From contig JADFNV010000004.1 in the NCBI GenBank assembly GCA_022563195.1, positions 39,219-103,218 on the forward strand: a stretch of DNA of 64,000 bases, read 5' to 3'. This DNA is from Pseudomonadota bacterium. Lineage in GTDB: Bacteria; Pseudomonadota; Gammaproteobacteria; Steroidobacterales; Woeseiaceae. The position numbers were made by a program, and so were the translations under genes. Below, in pieces: positions 16,407-25,346 of this stretch (its first letter is position 1; each line of letters opens with the position of its first letter). The notes beneath the pieces are model-generated. The model saw nothing but the letters and a program-made list of their open reading frames with translations, did not search any database and was not told where the DNA came from.

Positions 16407-17312
16407 TCAGTGACCGTCGCTGCCCACGTCGCCGAGTTCGATCCAGTCATCAACCAGGCGACGTGCGATCGAAATGCCGAACGGGAGCTTGGGAAATCCG
16501 GAGCGCAATTCTTTGCGCGTAAACCATTGCGCGTCTTCGAGCTCGCCGTCGTTGAGCATGACCTCGGTCGACGTCGCCTCGGCGATGAAGCCAAGCATCA
16601 GGGACGAGGGAAATGGCCAGGGTTGTGAGCTGTGGTAGGAAACAGTGCCAACGCGTACATTGGTTTCCTCGTAAACCTCACGGCGCACCGCATCCTCCAG
16701 GCTTTCGCCAGGCTCGACAAATCCCGCGATCGTCGAATAACGACCCTCGGGCCAGGACTTCTGGCGGCCGAGCAGGCAGCGGTCGGCACTGGATACCAAC
16801 ACGATAACGGCCGGGTCGACGCGAGGAAAAATTTCGCGGCTACAATCGGCGTTCATACAAATGCGTGAATTCCCGGCTGCCTCGGGCCGAGCTGATGATC
16901 CGCAGATCCCGCAAAATACCTGTGATGCGTGCCAGAGAACGAGCGCGCGCGCATGGGCGACGAGATTGGCTTCGTCGGGCGGTAGCACCGTACCTAGGTA
17001 TCGCAAATCATGAAACTCGCCGAGTTCCGGGAATGGCGGGTTGCCGTCGATGCTAATGGCCAGGGCGAAAGCCGGGCGATCGCGGAACAATCCTAAGAAA
17101 ATCAGCTCATGATCGTGGACGAAGTTGTCGACCTGATGATGCTTGAGCATTACGGCCTGGAGCGGGTCACCACCGACCAGGCATTGCTCGCCCCATACCG
17201 GTACGAAGCGACTGTCCTCGCTCACAATCGCGTTGGCGAACCAGTCCGGGTCTTTGCGCCGATCGCCGGATCGGTCGACGAACGCACCGGCAAATACATT
17301 GTAATTTTCCAT
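16407..17312 (-). CDS. nudC: NAD+ diphosphatase / deNADding enzyme NudC
   Basis: 301 residues. Zinc ribbon CGICG...CMNADC (about 134-153), then the Nudix box GFVEPGESLEDAVRREV..EETN, followed by the NudC-specific SQPWPFPSSLM motif that recognises NAD. Hydrolyses NADH/NAD+ and removes NAD caps from RNA 5' ends. The short N-terminal domain before the zinc ribbon is of normal length. Followed by the NRDE gene one base later. Confidence 0.93.
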   Translation of the reverse strand: MENYNVFAGAFVDRSGDRRKDPDWFANAIVSEDSRFVPVWGEQCLVGGDPLQAVMLKHHQVDNFVHDHELIFLGLFRDRPAFALAISIDGNPPFPELGEFHDLRYLGTVLPPDEANLVAHARALVLWHASQVFCGICGSSARPEAAGNSRICMNADCSREIFPRVDPAVIVLVSSADRCLLGRQKSWPEGRYSTIAGFVEPGESLEDAVRREVYEETNVRVGTVSYHSSQPWPFPSSLMLGFIAEATSTEVMLNDGELEDAQWFTRKELRSGFPKLPFGISIARRLVDDWIELGDVGSDGH

Positions 17313-17386
17313 AATATTTCGGGACAGTTTACAGAAATTTATGCGACCGGATTCTTTAGAGGAGACCGTCCCCGATTACGGACTAT

Positions 17387-17980
17387 TCAGGGGCCGGCAA
17401 AACTATGCGCTCCAGGACGCCGACGCCGCTGCAATTCAATTTCACAGGCTGGACAGGTTTTGTGGTCGAGCGCATAGGCGTCCTGCACGTAGCGGGCGTG
17501 GCAGGCCGAGCAAACCGCAAGATAAAGCTCGTCGTTATAGGAAATGCTCAACAGTAGATTCCAGGCCCATTCGAAGCTCAATCCTGCATTGTCGTGCAGG
17601 AGCAAATAGGTCTCGAAGGCTCTACAGATGCGGTGTCCATACTCGACATCGGGTCTCGGCCAACACGGCGAGACCTTGTTTTGCCGATCGATACGAACCA
17701 GAAGCCCGGTGCAAAAGAGCGCGACGAGTGTCGTTGCCTGCAGCTGATTTTCCGGATTCTTGACGAAGCGCGATACTTGCCGCGGTGATTTGCCGCGACG
17801 GCGCTGTACATTACTCAGTCCGGCGTCGCGAAAATAGGTGCTGTAGAGTTTGCGAATGCGATCGTCGGACAGACCGGTGCATTCGCGTATCGTCCGGGTT
17901 CGAGCCTCGTGGCGGATCATTCGCAGCGCCAGCTCGAATTGGCTGCGCTCAGCCGCGTAGCGGTCATCAGTTAATCGCAT
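17387..17980 (-). CDS. FlhC-like zinc-binding transcriptional regulator (orphan)
   Basis: 197 residues. The N-terminal half (RMIRHEARTRTIRECTGLSD then RIRKLYSTYF) resembles the helix-turn-helix region of FlhC. The C-terminal half has four cysteines, Cys157, Cys160, Cys176 and Cys179, with 3-16-3 spacing, nearly the same as the FlhC zinc site of E. coli (137, 140, 157, 160). FlhC normally acts as FlhD4C2, the flagellar master regulator. No flhD or flagellar gene is in the window, so this may be a stand-alone member with another target. Divergent from the unknown gene at 18110. Confidence 0.55.
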   Translation of the reverse strand: MRLTDDRYAAERSQFELALRMIRHEARTRTIRECTGLSDDRIRKLYSTYFRDAGLSNVQRRRGKSPRQVSRFVKNPENQLQATTLVALFCTGLLVRIDRQNKVSPCWPRPDVEYGHRICRAFETYLLLHDNAGLSFEWAWNLLLSISYNDELYLAVCSACHARYVQDAYALDHKTCPACEIELQRRRRPGAHSFAGP

Positions 17981-18007
17981 TTACTACCCTTTATGCTAGT
18001 TATTGAC

Positions 18008-18034
18008 CATATACAGTGTTCTAAGAGCATATAC
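18008..18034. repeat. Direct repeats CATATAC spaced 20 bp in the FlhC-like promoter region
   Basis: CATATAC occurs at 18008-18014 and 18028-18034, start-to-start 20 bp (two helical turns), between the FlhC-like gene and the divergent unknown gene. They are framed by GACCAT (18005-18010) and ATGGTC. Same-face spacing suggests a protein-binding site; autoregulation by the FlhC-like protein is a guess. Confidence 0.3.
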
Positions 18035-18109
18035 TATCCATACATGGTCTTTCAATAATAAATATAGTAACTCGGCGTTCCCGCGAGAAATGTGCCGAAA
18101 GGGGGTCGT

Positions 18110-18778
18110 ATGGATTTTTCAGGACCGGAGCGTGCCGATCTGGCAGACGTTCAGTCGCTAAACCACGCGTTTCTTGAATGTGTGCGCTCAGAACAATCCG
18201 GCCGAGGGCTAAGAGAACAGCTGACGCCGTCGTTGCGGCCGGTGATCGTCGCGCTGTCTGATTTACAGATCCGACGCCTGGCTGCATCACCATTCCTGTT
18301 GCTGTCGCTGCGTGAGGGCGACGATGACTACTGGGATCGATTATTTGCACAGGGCCCCAACGGCGATCTTTTCAATTCAATACGGATAACGAGCGACGCT
18401 AGCCACCGCATCGTAGCGGCCGCGCTTGGATTTCTGTGGCAGCTTGCGCGGCGCGATCCACATGCGGCACGGCTTGTTAGCGGTGCGTCCGTTAACTGGT
18501 GTGAACAGTTGGCGGCGCGCACGCTGCTCGGACTGCTGCAACATGCTGCTGACCGAAGCGACCTGCTCGGTCCGCGTTCTGCCGGGAGTGAGCAATTCTG
18601 GCGACGACTGCTCGGCGCCGGAATAAGTGCAGAGCAAAACATTCGCAATGCCGCGCATCTGGCCGCCTTACAGACGGTGCTCATTGACAACCCAGCGAAA
18701 CAGCACAATCGCTTTCGAGCTGCGGCTTGCAATACTCTGGTGCCAACCTTGAGTGTTGCACACAGACGTATACGTTGA
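18110..18778 (+). CDS. Unknown protein divergent from the FlhC-like regulator
   Basis: About 222 residues from ATG 18110 (an earlier in-frame start at 18092 is possible). Mostly alpha-helical by composition, rich in Ala, Leu and Arg, with no signal peptide or membrane segment. A recognisable stretch is SDLQIRRLAASPFLLLSL followed by an acidic EGDDDYWDRLF; the C-terminal half is Ala/Arg-rich. I do not recognise the family. Head-to-head placement with the FlhC-like gene suggests shared regulation. Confidence 0.65.
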   Translation: MDFSGPERADLADVQSLNHAFLECVRSEQSGRGLREQLTPSLRPVIVALSDLQIRRLAASPFLLLSLREGDDDYWDRLFAQGPNGDLFNSIRITSDASHRIVAAALGFLWQLARRDPHAARLVSGASVNWCEQLAARTLLGLLQHAADRSDLLGPRSAGSEQFWRRLLGAGISAEQNIRNAAHLAALQTVLIDNPAKQHNRFRAAACNTLVPTLSVAHRRIR

Positions 18779-18804
18779 TGAGCGACGCATTACACTACAG
18801 ATCT

Positions 18805-18834
18805 GTGACTGTGCATGCAGACCTTGGGTACAAT
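18805..18834 (+). promoter_or_regulatory. Possible yadG promoter
   Basis: GTGACT (18805-18810), 18-bp spacer, TACAAT (18829-18834). If real, transcription would start about 4 bp before the ATG at 18845, giving an almost leaderless message and ruling out the upstream ATG at 18815. Confidence 0.35.
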
Positions 18835-18844
18835 ACGCGACTAT

Positions 18845-19786
18845 ATGCTGGCGCTTTCAATAAAAAACCTCACCAAGACTTACGCCAACGGCAACCAGGC
18901 GCTCAAAGGAATCGACTTTTCGGTCGAGGCCGGTGACTTTTATGCACTACTGGGACCCAACGGTGCCGGGAAGACGACGGCCATAGGAATTATGAGTTCG
19001 CTCGTCAATAAGACGAGTGGTGAAGTCGAAATATTTGGCCACAATATTGACTCCGAGCTAGAGGCCGCCAAATCCTGCATCGGGCTGGTGCCACAGGAAA
19101 TAAACCTGAACCTGTGGGAGAGTGTGCATAACGTTGTGCTGAACCAGTCCGGGTACTACGGTCTTGGTCGGCGGCTGGCGCGTGAGCGTTCCGAGAAATA
19201 CCTGCGCGTAATGCGGCTGTGGGATCGTCGTGCCGATCAGGCCCGCAGTCTGTCCGGTGGTATGAAACGCCGGCTGATGATCGCACGCGCGCTGGTGCAT
19301 GAGCCGAAACTCTTATTTCTTGACGAGCCTACTGCAGGTGTCGACATCGAAATACGACGTTCGATGTGGGAATTTCTGCGCGAGATAAATGCGGCTGGCA
19401 CGACTATCATTTTGACGACACATTATCTGGAAGAGGCGGAATCGCTGTGCCGCCATGTCGCAATAATCGATGATGGTGTGATCATCGAAGATGCCAGGAT
19501 GAGCACGGTGCTCAGAAAATTGCAACGAGAGGTTTTCGTACTCAGCCTCGCAGAGCCATTGAGTACAGCACCAAAAATCGACGGATTCGAGACCAGACTG
19601 CTTGAGAATTGTGAACTCGAGGTGGCCAAGGGACCCGCACACACTCTCAATGACCTGTTTACTCAATTGGACAAGATCAATATTAAAGTCGTCAGTTTGC
19701 GAAACAAGGCGAATCGCCTCGAAGAGCTATTCATGCGTCTCGTCGAGACGAGGAAGAATAGCGTTGATGAGATCCCGGGATCATGA
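18845..19786 (+). CDS. yadG: ABC transporter ATP-binding protein, YadG family
   Basis: 313 residues from ATG 18845, giving the family N-terminus MLALSIKNLTKTYANG. Walker A GPNGAGKTT, Q-loop VPQE, signature LSGGMKRRLMIARAL, Walker B LLFLDEPTAGVD and H-loop TTHYLEEAE are all present. The C-terminal NKANRLEELFMRL segment is almost identical in kind to E. coli YadG. Its TGA overlaps the yadH ATG. YadGH is a two-component exporter with no firmly known substrate. Confidence 0.92.
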   Translation: MLALSIKNLTKTYANGNQALKGIDFSVEAGDFYALLGPNGAGKTTAIGIMSSLVNKTSGEVEIFGHNIDSELEAAKSCIGLVPQEINLNLWESVHNVVLNQSGYYGLGRRLARERSEKYLRVMRLWDRRADQARSLSGGMKRRLMIARALVHEPKLLFLDEPTAGVDIEIRRSMWEFLREINAAGTTIILTTHYLEEAESLCRHVAIIDDGVIIEDARMSTVLRKLQREVFVLSLAEPLSTAPKIDGFETRLLENCELEVAKGPAHTLNDLFTQLDKINIKVVSLRNKANRLEELFMRLVETRKNSVDEIPGS

Positions 19787-20556
19787 ATCTCGAATTGAAC
19801 ATCGTCGCTTTACAGACCATCGTGCGCAAGGAAATCGTCCGGGTCTTGCGAATCTGGGTGCAGACGATCGTACCGCCTGCGATCACGATGTCCCTGTATT
19901 TCATTATTTTCGGCAATCTGATCGGCCGACGCATTGGCACTATGGATGGCTTTGACTACATGCAATACATCGCGCCGGGGCTGATCATGATGGCAGTCAT
20001 CACAACCTCCTATGGCAATGTTGTGTCGTCGTTTTTTGGTGCCAAATTCAGCCGCCATATCGAGGAGATGCTCATATCGCCTATGTCCAATGCGACGATC
20101 ATTATTGGACACGTCGCGGGAGGTGTTTTGCGAGGCATGCTCGTCGGACTGCTGGTCACGATAATCGCGTTGTTCTTTACGAAGCTCGAAGTGAGCCATC
20201 CAATTATAACGATCTCGATCGTGCTGTTGTCATCGATCGTGTTCGCGCTCGCAGGGTTTATCAATGCTGTCTTCGCCACGAAATTCGACGATATTGCGAT
20301 TGTCCCGACATTCGTGTTGACGCCGCTGACCTATCTTGGCGGCGTGTTTTATTCAATTTCTCTGTTGCCCGAGTTTTGGCAAAAAGTGTCGCTCGCGAAC
20401 CCAATTTTGTACATGGTGAATGCGTTTCGTTACGGCATTCTCGGTAAATCGGATATTGATATTGGCGTGGCATACATGATTCTGCTCGGTTTCGTCGCTG
20501 TCCTGTTCGCGGCGAGTTACCAGCTAATGCGTCGCGGCGTGGGTATTCGGGAATAA
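19783..20556 (+). CDS. yadH: ABC-2 type permease, YadH family
   Basis: 257 residues with about six hydrophobic segments typical of ABC-2 permeases. Recognisable YadH stretches include VPPAITMSLYFIIFGNLIG, FGAKFSRHIEEMLISPMSN and LTPLTYLGGVFYSI. Partner of the ATPase immediately upstream (4-bp overlap). Export substrate unknown; SRAP follows 2 bp downstream, probably on the same transcript. Confidence 0.92.
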   Translation: MNLELNIVALQTIVRKEIVRVLRIWVQTIVPPAITMSLYFIIFGNLIGRRIGTMDGFDYMQYIAPGLIMMAVITTSYGNVVSSFFGAKFSRHIEEMLISPMSNATIIIGHVAGGVLRGMLVGLLVTIIALFFTKLEVSHPIITISIVLLSSIVFALAGFINAVFATKFDDIAIVPTFVLTPLTYLGGVFYSISLLPEFWQKVSLANPILYMVNAFRYGILGKSDIDIGVAYMILLGFVAVLFAASYQLMRRGVGIRE

Positions 20557-20558
20557 TC

Positions 20559-21224
20559 ATGTGTGGACGCTTCGCTTTTTACTCGCCCAGTGAAGCAACA
20601 GCTGCTCTTTTTGGCGTAACGACTTCGATAGCGGTGGAACCCCGCTACAATATCGCTCCGACACAATACATCGCTGCAATTCGCGATGCCGGGGAAGATG
20701 CTCGCGAGCTAATCATGCTGCGCTGGGGCCTGGTGCCGTTCTGGGCAAAGGATCCGGCCATTGGTAATCGTATGATCAATGCGAGAGCCGAAACGGTTGC
20801 CGAAAAGCCAGCTTACCGCGCGGCCTTTCGCAAACGACGTTGTCTTGTGCTGACGGACGGCTTCTACGAGTGGAAAAAAGAGGCCGGAGGAAAGACGCCG
20901 TATCTCATTACTTTGGCAAACGGGTCGCCGTTCGCATTGGCCGGGCTGTGGGAAACCTGGAGCAGCAAGGACACCGATGAATCCATTCAAAGCGCGACAC
21001 TGATCACGACGGCGGCAAACGATTTCATGGCGACGATACACCATCGCATGCCCGTGATCCTCGAGCCCGATACAGCGGACCGATGGCTTGCCGGTGACGA
21101 TGATCTCATTGAGTTCACGACGAGCCACGGGCCTGCGCTTCGCGCTTGGCCGGTCGATCGACGCGTCAACAATGCGCGCAACGAGGGCGAAGACCTCGTT
21201 GTAGCCACCGGGGATATCGTCTAG
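20559..21224 (+). CDS. yedK: SRAP (HMCES/YedK) abasic-site DNA-protein crosslinking protein
   Basis: 221 residues. It begins MCGRF, so Cys2 becomes the catalytic N-terminal cysteine after Met removal. Other active-site positions are present: Asn31 in RYNIAPTQ, the Glu in DGFYEWKK (near residue 107) and the His in IHHRMPVIL. These proteins form a thiazolidine link with abasic sites in single-stranded DNA. Overlaps the DAK2-DegV gene tail to tail by 4 bp. Confidence 0.93.
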   Translation: MCGRFAFYSPSEATAALFGVTTSIAVEPRYNIAPTQYIAAIRDAGEDARELIMLRWGLVPFWAKDPAIGNRMINARAETVAEKPAYRAAFRKRRCLVLTDGFYEWKKEAGGKTPYLITLANGSPFALAGLWETWSSKDTDESIQSATLITTAANDFMATIHHRMPVILEPDTADRWLAGDDDLIEFTTSHGPALRAWPVDRRVNNARNEGEDLVVATGDIV

Positions 21225-23053
21225 CCAGCAAAATTCCCCGCTGCCTTGTAGGGTTGCGTCGCGATGACCAGCGCCCCCGGGCCAGCATGTACACCGAGTG
21301 CTGCGCCGATCTCCATCACTGTCAGCCTTTCAATCGCGGGAAGTTCACCGCACAAGTGATTCTCGAGTTCGTGTGCGTCATCGGGCGCGACTGCATGGCC
21401 GATCGAAATATTCAATCGCGCGATCGCGCGCGCGCGTCGGGCGACATGTCGTGCAAATCTTGCGACACGATTGCGTTTGCCGAGCATGAAGCCGCTCAAT
21501 GCAATACGACCATCGGCTGTGGTGCGGATTATCGGCGTTACGCGCAGAAGATCTGCGACAGTCTTGACCCATTTTGGTACGCGACCACCACGCACTGCGT
21601 AACTCAGGTCATTCAAGAGACAGTAGCTGCGTGTTTCGGGTATCAGCGCCCTGACGGCGGTAATGCTCTGCTCAGCGCTTAGCCCCGCATGCGCACACTC
21701 AGCGGCGAACACCACGAGCATTCCCTGGCCCAACGAGGCGTTGAGTGAATCAATCACATGCAACCGTCCCGATGCATTAATTCGATTTGCGGCGGATCGT
21801 GCCGCTTCGAACGTACCGCTGGCAGTAGCCGTCAAATTGATCGAGAGCACATCAGCGAAATGGCTGGCGAGATACTGGAACTGACGACGAAAGTCACCTG
21901 GAGCCGGTTGCGATGTTGTCGGGTGATGTGGGTTGGAGGCGAGCTCCGCGAAAAATTCCTCTGTAGTGATGCTGACCTTATCGATATATGCCCGGTCACC
22001 GAATTGAATTCGGCATGGCACCATGTGAATATCGAGGCGTTCCATATCCTCATCAGCAATATCGGCGGCGGAGTCGGCAATGACCGCGAATTGCTTTGTG
22101 GTGTCATGACTACTGTGCTGTTGAAGCTGCATGTCATCGGTTTTTTCGGCGCTGACAACACCGTATTGACGGCTGACCTCAAATACGGTGCCTGGCTCGT
22201 TGACATGAATATGTATTTTCGCTTTGCGCTTGGAACCGGCGAGTACGAGTGAGTCGCCAAGCGCGGAAAGCGCTTCCCTGAGCTTGCGCCGATCGATGTC
22301 GGTCGCCGTGACAATGCACTCGGTACAGTAACGGTATTCACAATCCTCGCCCGATTCGATGATTGCGATGTCTTGTGCGTCGCTGTGTATCGCAGTCAGG
22401 TCGGGCTCGTCGACAGCCGTTCCATAGTTAATAAAATCACTCATTCCCTTGAACAGCTCGAAGAAACCCTTGGCGCCGGCGTCGACGACACCAGCTTTGC
22501 GTAATACGTCAAGCTGTTGCGTCGTGTCGGCAAGCGCGCTTTCCAGCCTGGGCATTGCGTCGTGCAAGACGGTCGATAAATCAGCGTCCTGATCCCGGGC
22601 AAGCTGAGACGCTGTCGATTCCGCCAATACTCTGATTACCGAAAGAATCGTTCCGTCCTGCGGGTCTGATAATGCGTCATGCGCATAGTCACTGCCATGG
22701 CTGACCGCTTTGCTGAAGGTAACCGTCGTGAATCGTGTCAAATCGCCGGTCGAGTCGCTCATGCCTTGAAAAAATTGTGCGACGATCGCCCCGGAATTTC
22801 CCCGCGCACTATCGAGCAAAGTATCAGCGAATGCGGCGAGTAAGGTACCGAGGTGCTGCTCTTGTGGTCGATTCAGGAGCGTGAGCGCAGCCCCGAGAGT
22901 CAGGCTGAGATTTGTACCTGTATCACCATCTGCAACTGGAAAGACATTGATTCTATTGAGAAAATCCTGGTCGTTTATCACCCGGTAAATGCCGGAAATC
23001 AGTGCGCTTGCGAGGCCGTCGCCGTCCAGGTGCTTGGATGCCGTGCTTCCCAA
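21221..23053 (-). CDS. DAK2-DegV fusion (FakA-FakB-like fatty acid kinase in one chain)
   Basis: 610 residues. Residues about 15-215 form a DAK2 kinase domain with NRINVFPVADGDTGTN (metal/ATP-binding Asp cluster) and SARGNSGAIVAQF. About 230-310 is the FakA middle region (YRYCTECIV ... KIHIHVNEPG). About 320-600 is a DegV/FakB lipid-binding domain with ADSAADI, TTSQPAPGDF, TASGTFEAARSA and LGQGM. In Firmicutes FakA and FakB are separate proteins that phosphorylate fatty acids; here all parts lie in one polypeptide. The only plausible start is TTG 23053, with no strong Shine-Dalgarno, 24 bp after gspB. Confidence 0.87.
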   Translation of the reverse strand: MGSTASKHLDGDGLASALISGIYRVINDQDFLNRINVFPVADGDTGTNLSLTLGAALTLLNRPQEQHLGTLLAAFADTLLDSARGNSGAIVAQFFQGMSDSTGDLTRFTTVTFSKAVSHGSDYAHDALSDPQDGTILSVIRVLAESTASQLARDQDADLSTVLHDAMPRLESALADTTQQLDVLRKAGVVDAGAKGFFELFKGMSDFINYGTAVDEPDLTAIHSDAQDIAIIESGEDCEYRYCTECIVTATDIDRRKLREALSALGDSLVLAGSKRKAKIHIHVNEPGTVFEVSRQYGVVSAEKTDDMQLQQHSSHDTTKQFAVIADSAADIADEDMERLDIHMVPCRIQFGDRAYIDKVSITTEEFFAELASNPHHPTTSQPAPGDFRRQFQYLASHFADVLSINLTATASGTFEAARSAANRINASGRLHVIDSLNASLGQGMLVVFAAECAHAGLSAEQSITAVRALIPETRSYCLLNDLSYAVRGGRVPKWVKTVADLLRVTPIIRTTADGRIALSGFMLGKRNRVARFARHVARRARAIARLNISIGHAVAPDDAHELENHLCGELPAIERLTVMEIGAALGVHAGPGALVIATQPYKAAGNFAG

Positions 23054-23076
23054 GTGGGTCGAATCTCAAAGGCCGG

Positions 23077-23664
23077 CTATTCGCGCGGCAGCAGAAAAAT
23101 CAAACCGTGATATTCGAGAATGACGCCGTCTGGTGTGATTTCGGCGACGATTGGTCCTTCGTCAAGCTGCGAATTTTCACGGTGCTTGACCATGTTGATG
23201 AAGACGAATCGCTCGTCCGCCACTTCGCTGTAGACATGAATATCTATGTGCAGCTCGGCTAGCTGCAGTGTTCCATTGAGGCGCAGTTCATCGATGATCG
23301 GGATTCGTGGTGGCGTCGTCGAAGGCATTGGCAAAATGGCCCCCGGTTCCTTTGCTACCGGTCGTCTTTCCCGGGCCTTCGCAACTTCGTCGACGAAGCT
23401 TGGTGTAGTCGCCGTGGGAATCGCATCGTCCGCCGCCGTGTCTGGTGTGAGCTCGATCGGTGCCGGCGCCTCCGGGGGCTCGTTGAGAATGAAAACCAGG
23501 CCGAGCAAAACGGCCAGGTTAAAACCAAGCAATGCAGCGAGCATCCACAGCCATCGAGTTGGCCTTGGACTGTCAGTGCTGGACGGTACGCTCGAAAATT
23601 CCGCAGATCCCTGCTGCTGGCGTTCGGCTTCGGATTTCTTCAGGGCATCAAGAATGAATGACAT
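23077..23664 (-). CDS. gspB: Type II secretion assembly protein GspB
   Basis: 195 residues. The N-terminus MSFILDALKKSEAERQQQ is the conserved GspB leader, followed by a single transmembrane helix (about 40-62), a Pro/Ala-rich periplasmic linker and a C-terminal T2SSB-type domain (about 130-190, PIIDELRLNGTLQLAELHID then LIFLLPRE). GspB works with GspA to insert the GspD secretin through peptidoglycan. gspA lies 3 bp upstream. Confidence 0.88.
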   Translation of the reverse strand: MSFILDALKKSEAERQQQGSAEFSSVPSSTDSPRPTRWLWMLAALLGFNLAVLLGLVFILNEPPEAPAPIELTPDTAADDAIPTATTPSFVDEVAKARERRPVAKEPGAILPMPSTTPPRIPIIDELRLNGTLQLAELHIDIHVYSEVADERFVFINMVKHRENSQLDEGPIVAEITPDGVILEYHGLIFLLPRE

Positions 23665-23667
23665 ACG

Positions 23668-25311
23668 CTACTCCTGCGCTAGTCGTGGTGTTGTCAGACG
23701 TGGTGTGCCGTTCGGCTCGAGGAGTGTATTAATGACGATCTGCGTCTGATGACCCGCCAGGCCATCTACATCGAGCCGATGATCACGCTGAAAATTGCGA
23801 ACCTGCTGTGTAAGACTGTCGTCAAAAAAGTCGGAATCGAAAGGCTCGACGCGATACCGGACATCGATAGCGGCGAGGCTCTGTCGCAGCCACAGCACAT
23901 TGGGTCCACGCGAGCCCTGGCGTAATGCAAGCGAGTCGCCATTGGGTGGTCGCCACAACAGTTGGTACTGGCCGAACCACATGTCGGAGATGATATCGAT
24001 CGGATGAACGACCGAAACGCCGCCGATCGACAATCTGGCCACTTCGCCCCCAATCGCTGTCAATACGACATGATGAGTATCTCCGTAATTGTCGGTGAGC
24101 GTCAGCACTGCGGGCCGATCGAGTTGCCTGAGCCCGCTCCAGGAGCCTCTTTGGCGCAGGCAACTGAAACCGGCGGCTTCCGCCTGGGCACATGCGGAGT
24201 GTTCGGCGCCACGATAATCGATGTTCCAGAGATCGAACAATGTGGCGAGCGCTGACGCTGAAGTCGTTATGTCCTGAGCGAGATCGAGCTGCTCGACCAG
24301 CGACACATCGGGCTCTGCATTGCTCGCATCTGCGACCGGGCCGGATAACGATAGTTTGATCGATGCAGCCTCGACTGGTGCAACTAATTCGCCCAACTCC
24401 CGACGGTCTTTCAGGTTTGACCAGAGACCGCCAGCAATAACTATCGCGGCCACGATGCCGAACATTGCGGCGAACCAGCGCCACTGGGGCCGGAGGTCGG
24501 ATTCACCCGAAACCTCAGCTGCGGCACGACGGATCAGCCGACGATCGACGCGTCGGCTACCGAGACTGTACGCGCCGAGCAACGCCCTGTCGCAAATCAC
24601 ATTGATCAATCTCGGCACGCCCTGGGACAAGCGGAACACCGCGCGTTTGGCACCGGTATCAAAGACTTCGCCGAGTGCGCCGGCAACCTTCAGGCGATGC
24701 TCGATGTATTGATCGGTTTCGTCACGAGACAGCGGCTCGAGATGGTAGCGACCGGTAATGCGTTGTGCGAGCTGTCTCAAATCAGTGCGGGCAAGAACTT
24801 CACGCAGTTCAGGTTGGCCGATCAGGATGATTTGCAGCAACTTTTGTTTTGCCGTTTCCAGGTTCGTCAGCAGTCGGATCTCTTCGAGCACGTCGGGCGC
24901 CAGATTTTGCGCCTCATCGACGATCAGAATCGTGCGGCGGCCATCAGCATGGGCTTTGAGAAGGTGTCGATTCAGCCCATCGATCAACGGCTTGATGCTG
25001 CCTTTCCGCTTGGGCACGGCGACGCCAACTTCCTCGCAAATCGTCTCAAGAAACTCGAGCGCCGACAATTGCGGATTCAATACGACGGCGACATCGGCAT
25101 TTGAGGGCATGCGATTCAACAGCAATGTTCGCACGAGAGTGGTTTTGCCAGTGCCGACCTCGCCTGTGAGCTGAATGAAACCACCACTTTCAGTAACGCC
25201 GTATACCAGGTGCGCGAGCGCCTCGCCATGGCGTTCGCTCATGAACAAATAACGCGGATCTGGCGTTATCGAAAACGGCTTTTCGTTAAGACCGAAGAAG
25301 TTGGTGTACAT
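23668..25311 (-). CDS. gspA: Type II secretion ATPase GspA/ExeA
   Basis: 547 residues. The AAA ATPase occupies the first ~265 residues: MYTNFFGLNEKPFSITPDPR start, Walker A GEVGTGKTT (50-58) and Walker B ILIVDEAQNL. A transmembrane helix follows (about 278-297). The periplasmic part has a degenerate C39-peptidase-like domain (SCLRQRGSWSGLRQLDRPAV), then a peptidoglycan-binding domain with LRQGSRGPNVLWLRQSLA and VRNFQRDHRLDVDGLAG. Works with GspB in secretin assembly. The rest of the gsp operon is not in the window. Confidence 0.92.
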   Translation of the reverse strand: MYTNFFGLNEKPFSITPDPRYLFMSERHGEALAHLVYGVTESGGFIQLTGEVGTGKTTLVRTLLLNRMPSNADVAVVLNPQLSALEFLETICEEVGVAVPKRKGSIKPLIDGLNRHLLKAHADGRRTILIVDEAQNLAPDVLEEIRLLTNLETAKQKLLQIILIGQPELREVLARTDLRQLAQRITGRYHLEPLSRDETDQYIEHRLKVAGALGEVFDTGAKRAVFRLSQGVPRLINVICDRALLGAYSLGSRRVDRRLIRRAAAEVSGESDLRPQWRWFAAMFGIVAAIVIAGGLWSNLKDRRELGELVAPVEAASIKLSLSGPVADASNAEPDVSLVEQLDLAQDITTSASALATLFDLWNIDYRGAEHSACAQAEAAGFSCLRQRGSWSGLRQLDRPAVLTLTDNYGDTHHVVLTAIGGEVARLSIGGVSVVHPIDIISDMWFGQYQLLWRPPNGDSLALRQGSRGPNVLWLRQSLAAIDVRYRVEPFDSDFFDDSLTQQVRNFQRDHRLDVDGLAGHQTQIVINTLLEPNGTPRLTTPRLAQE

Positions 25312-25346
25312 TATTCTGCGCCGCTGACCAAGAGTTCGATTCTATC

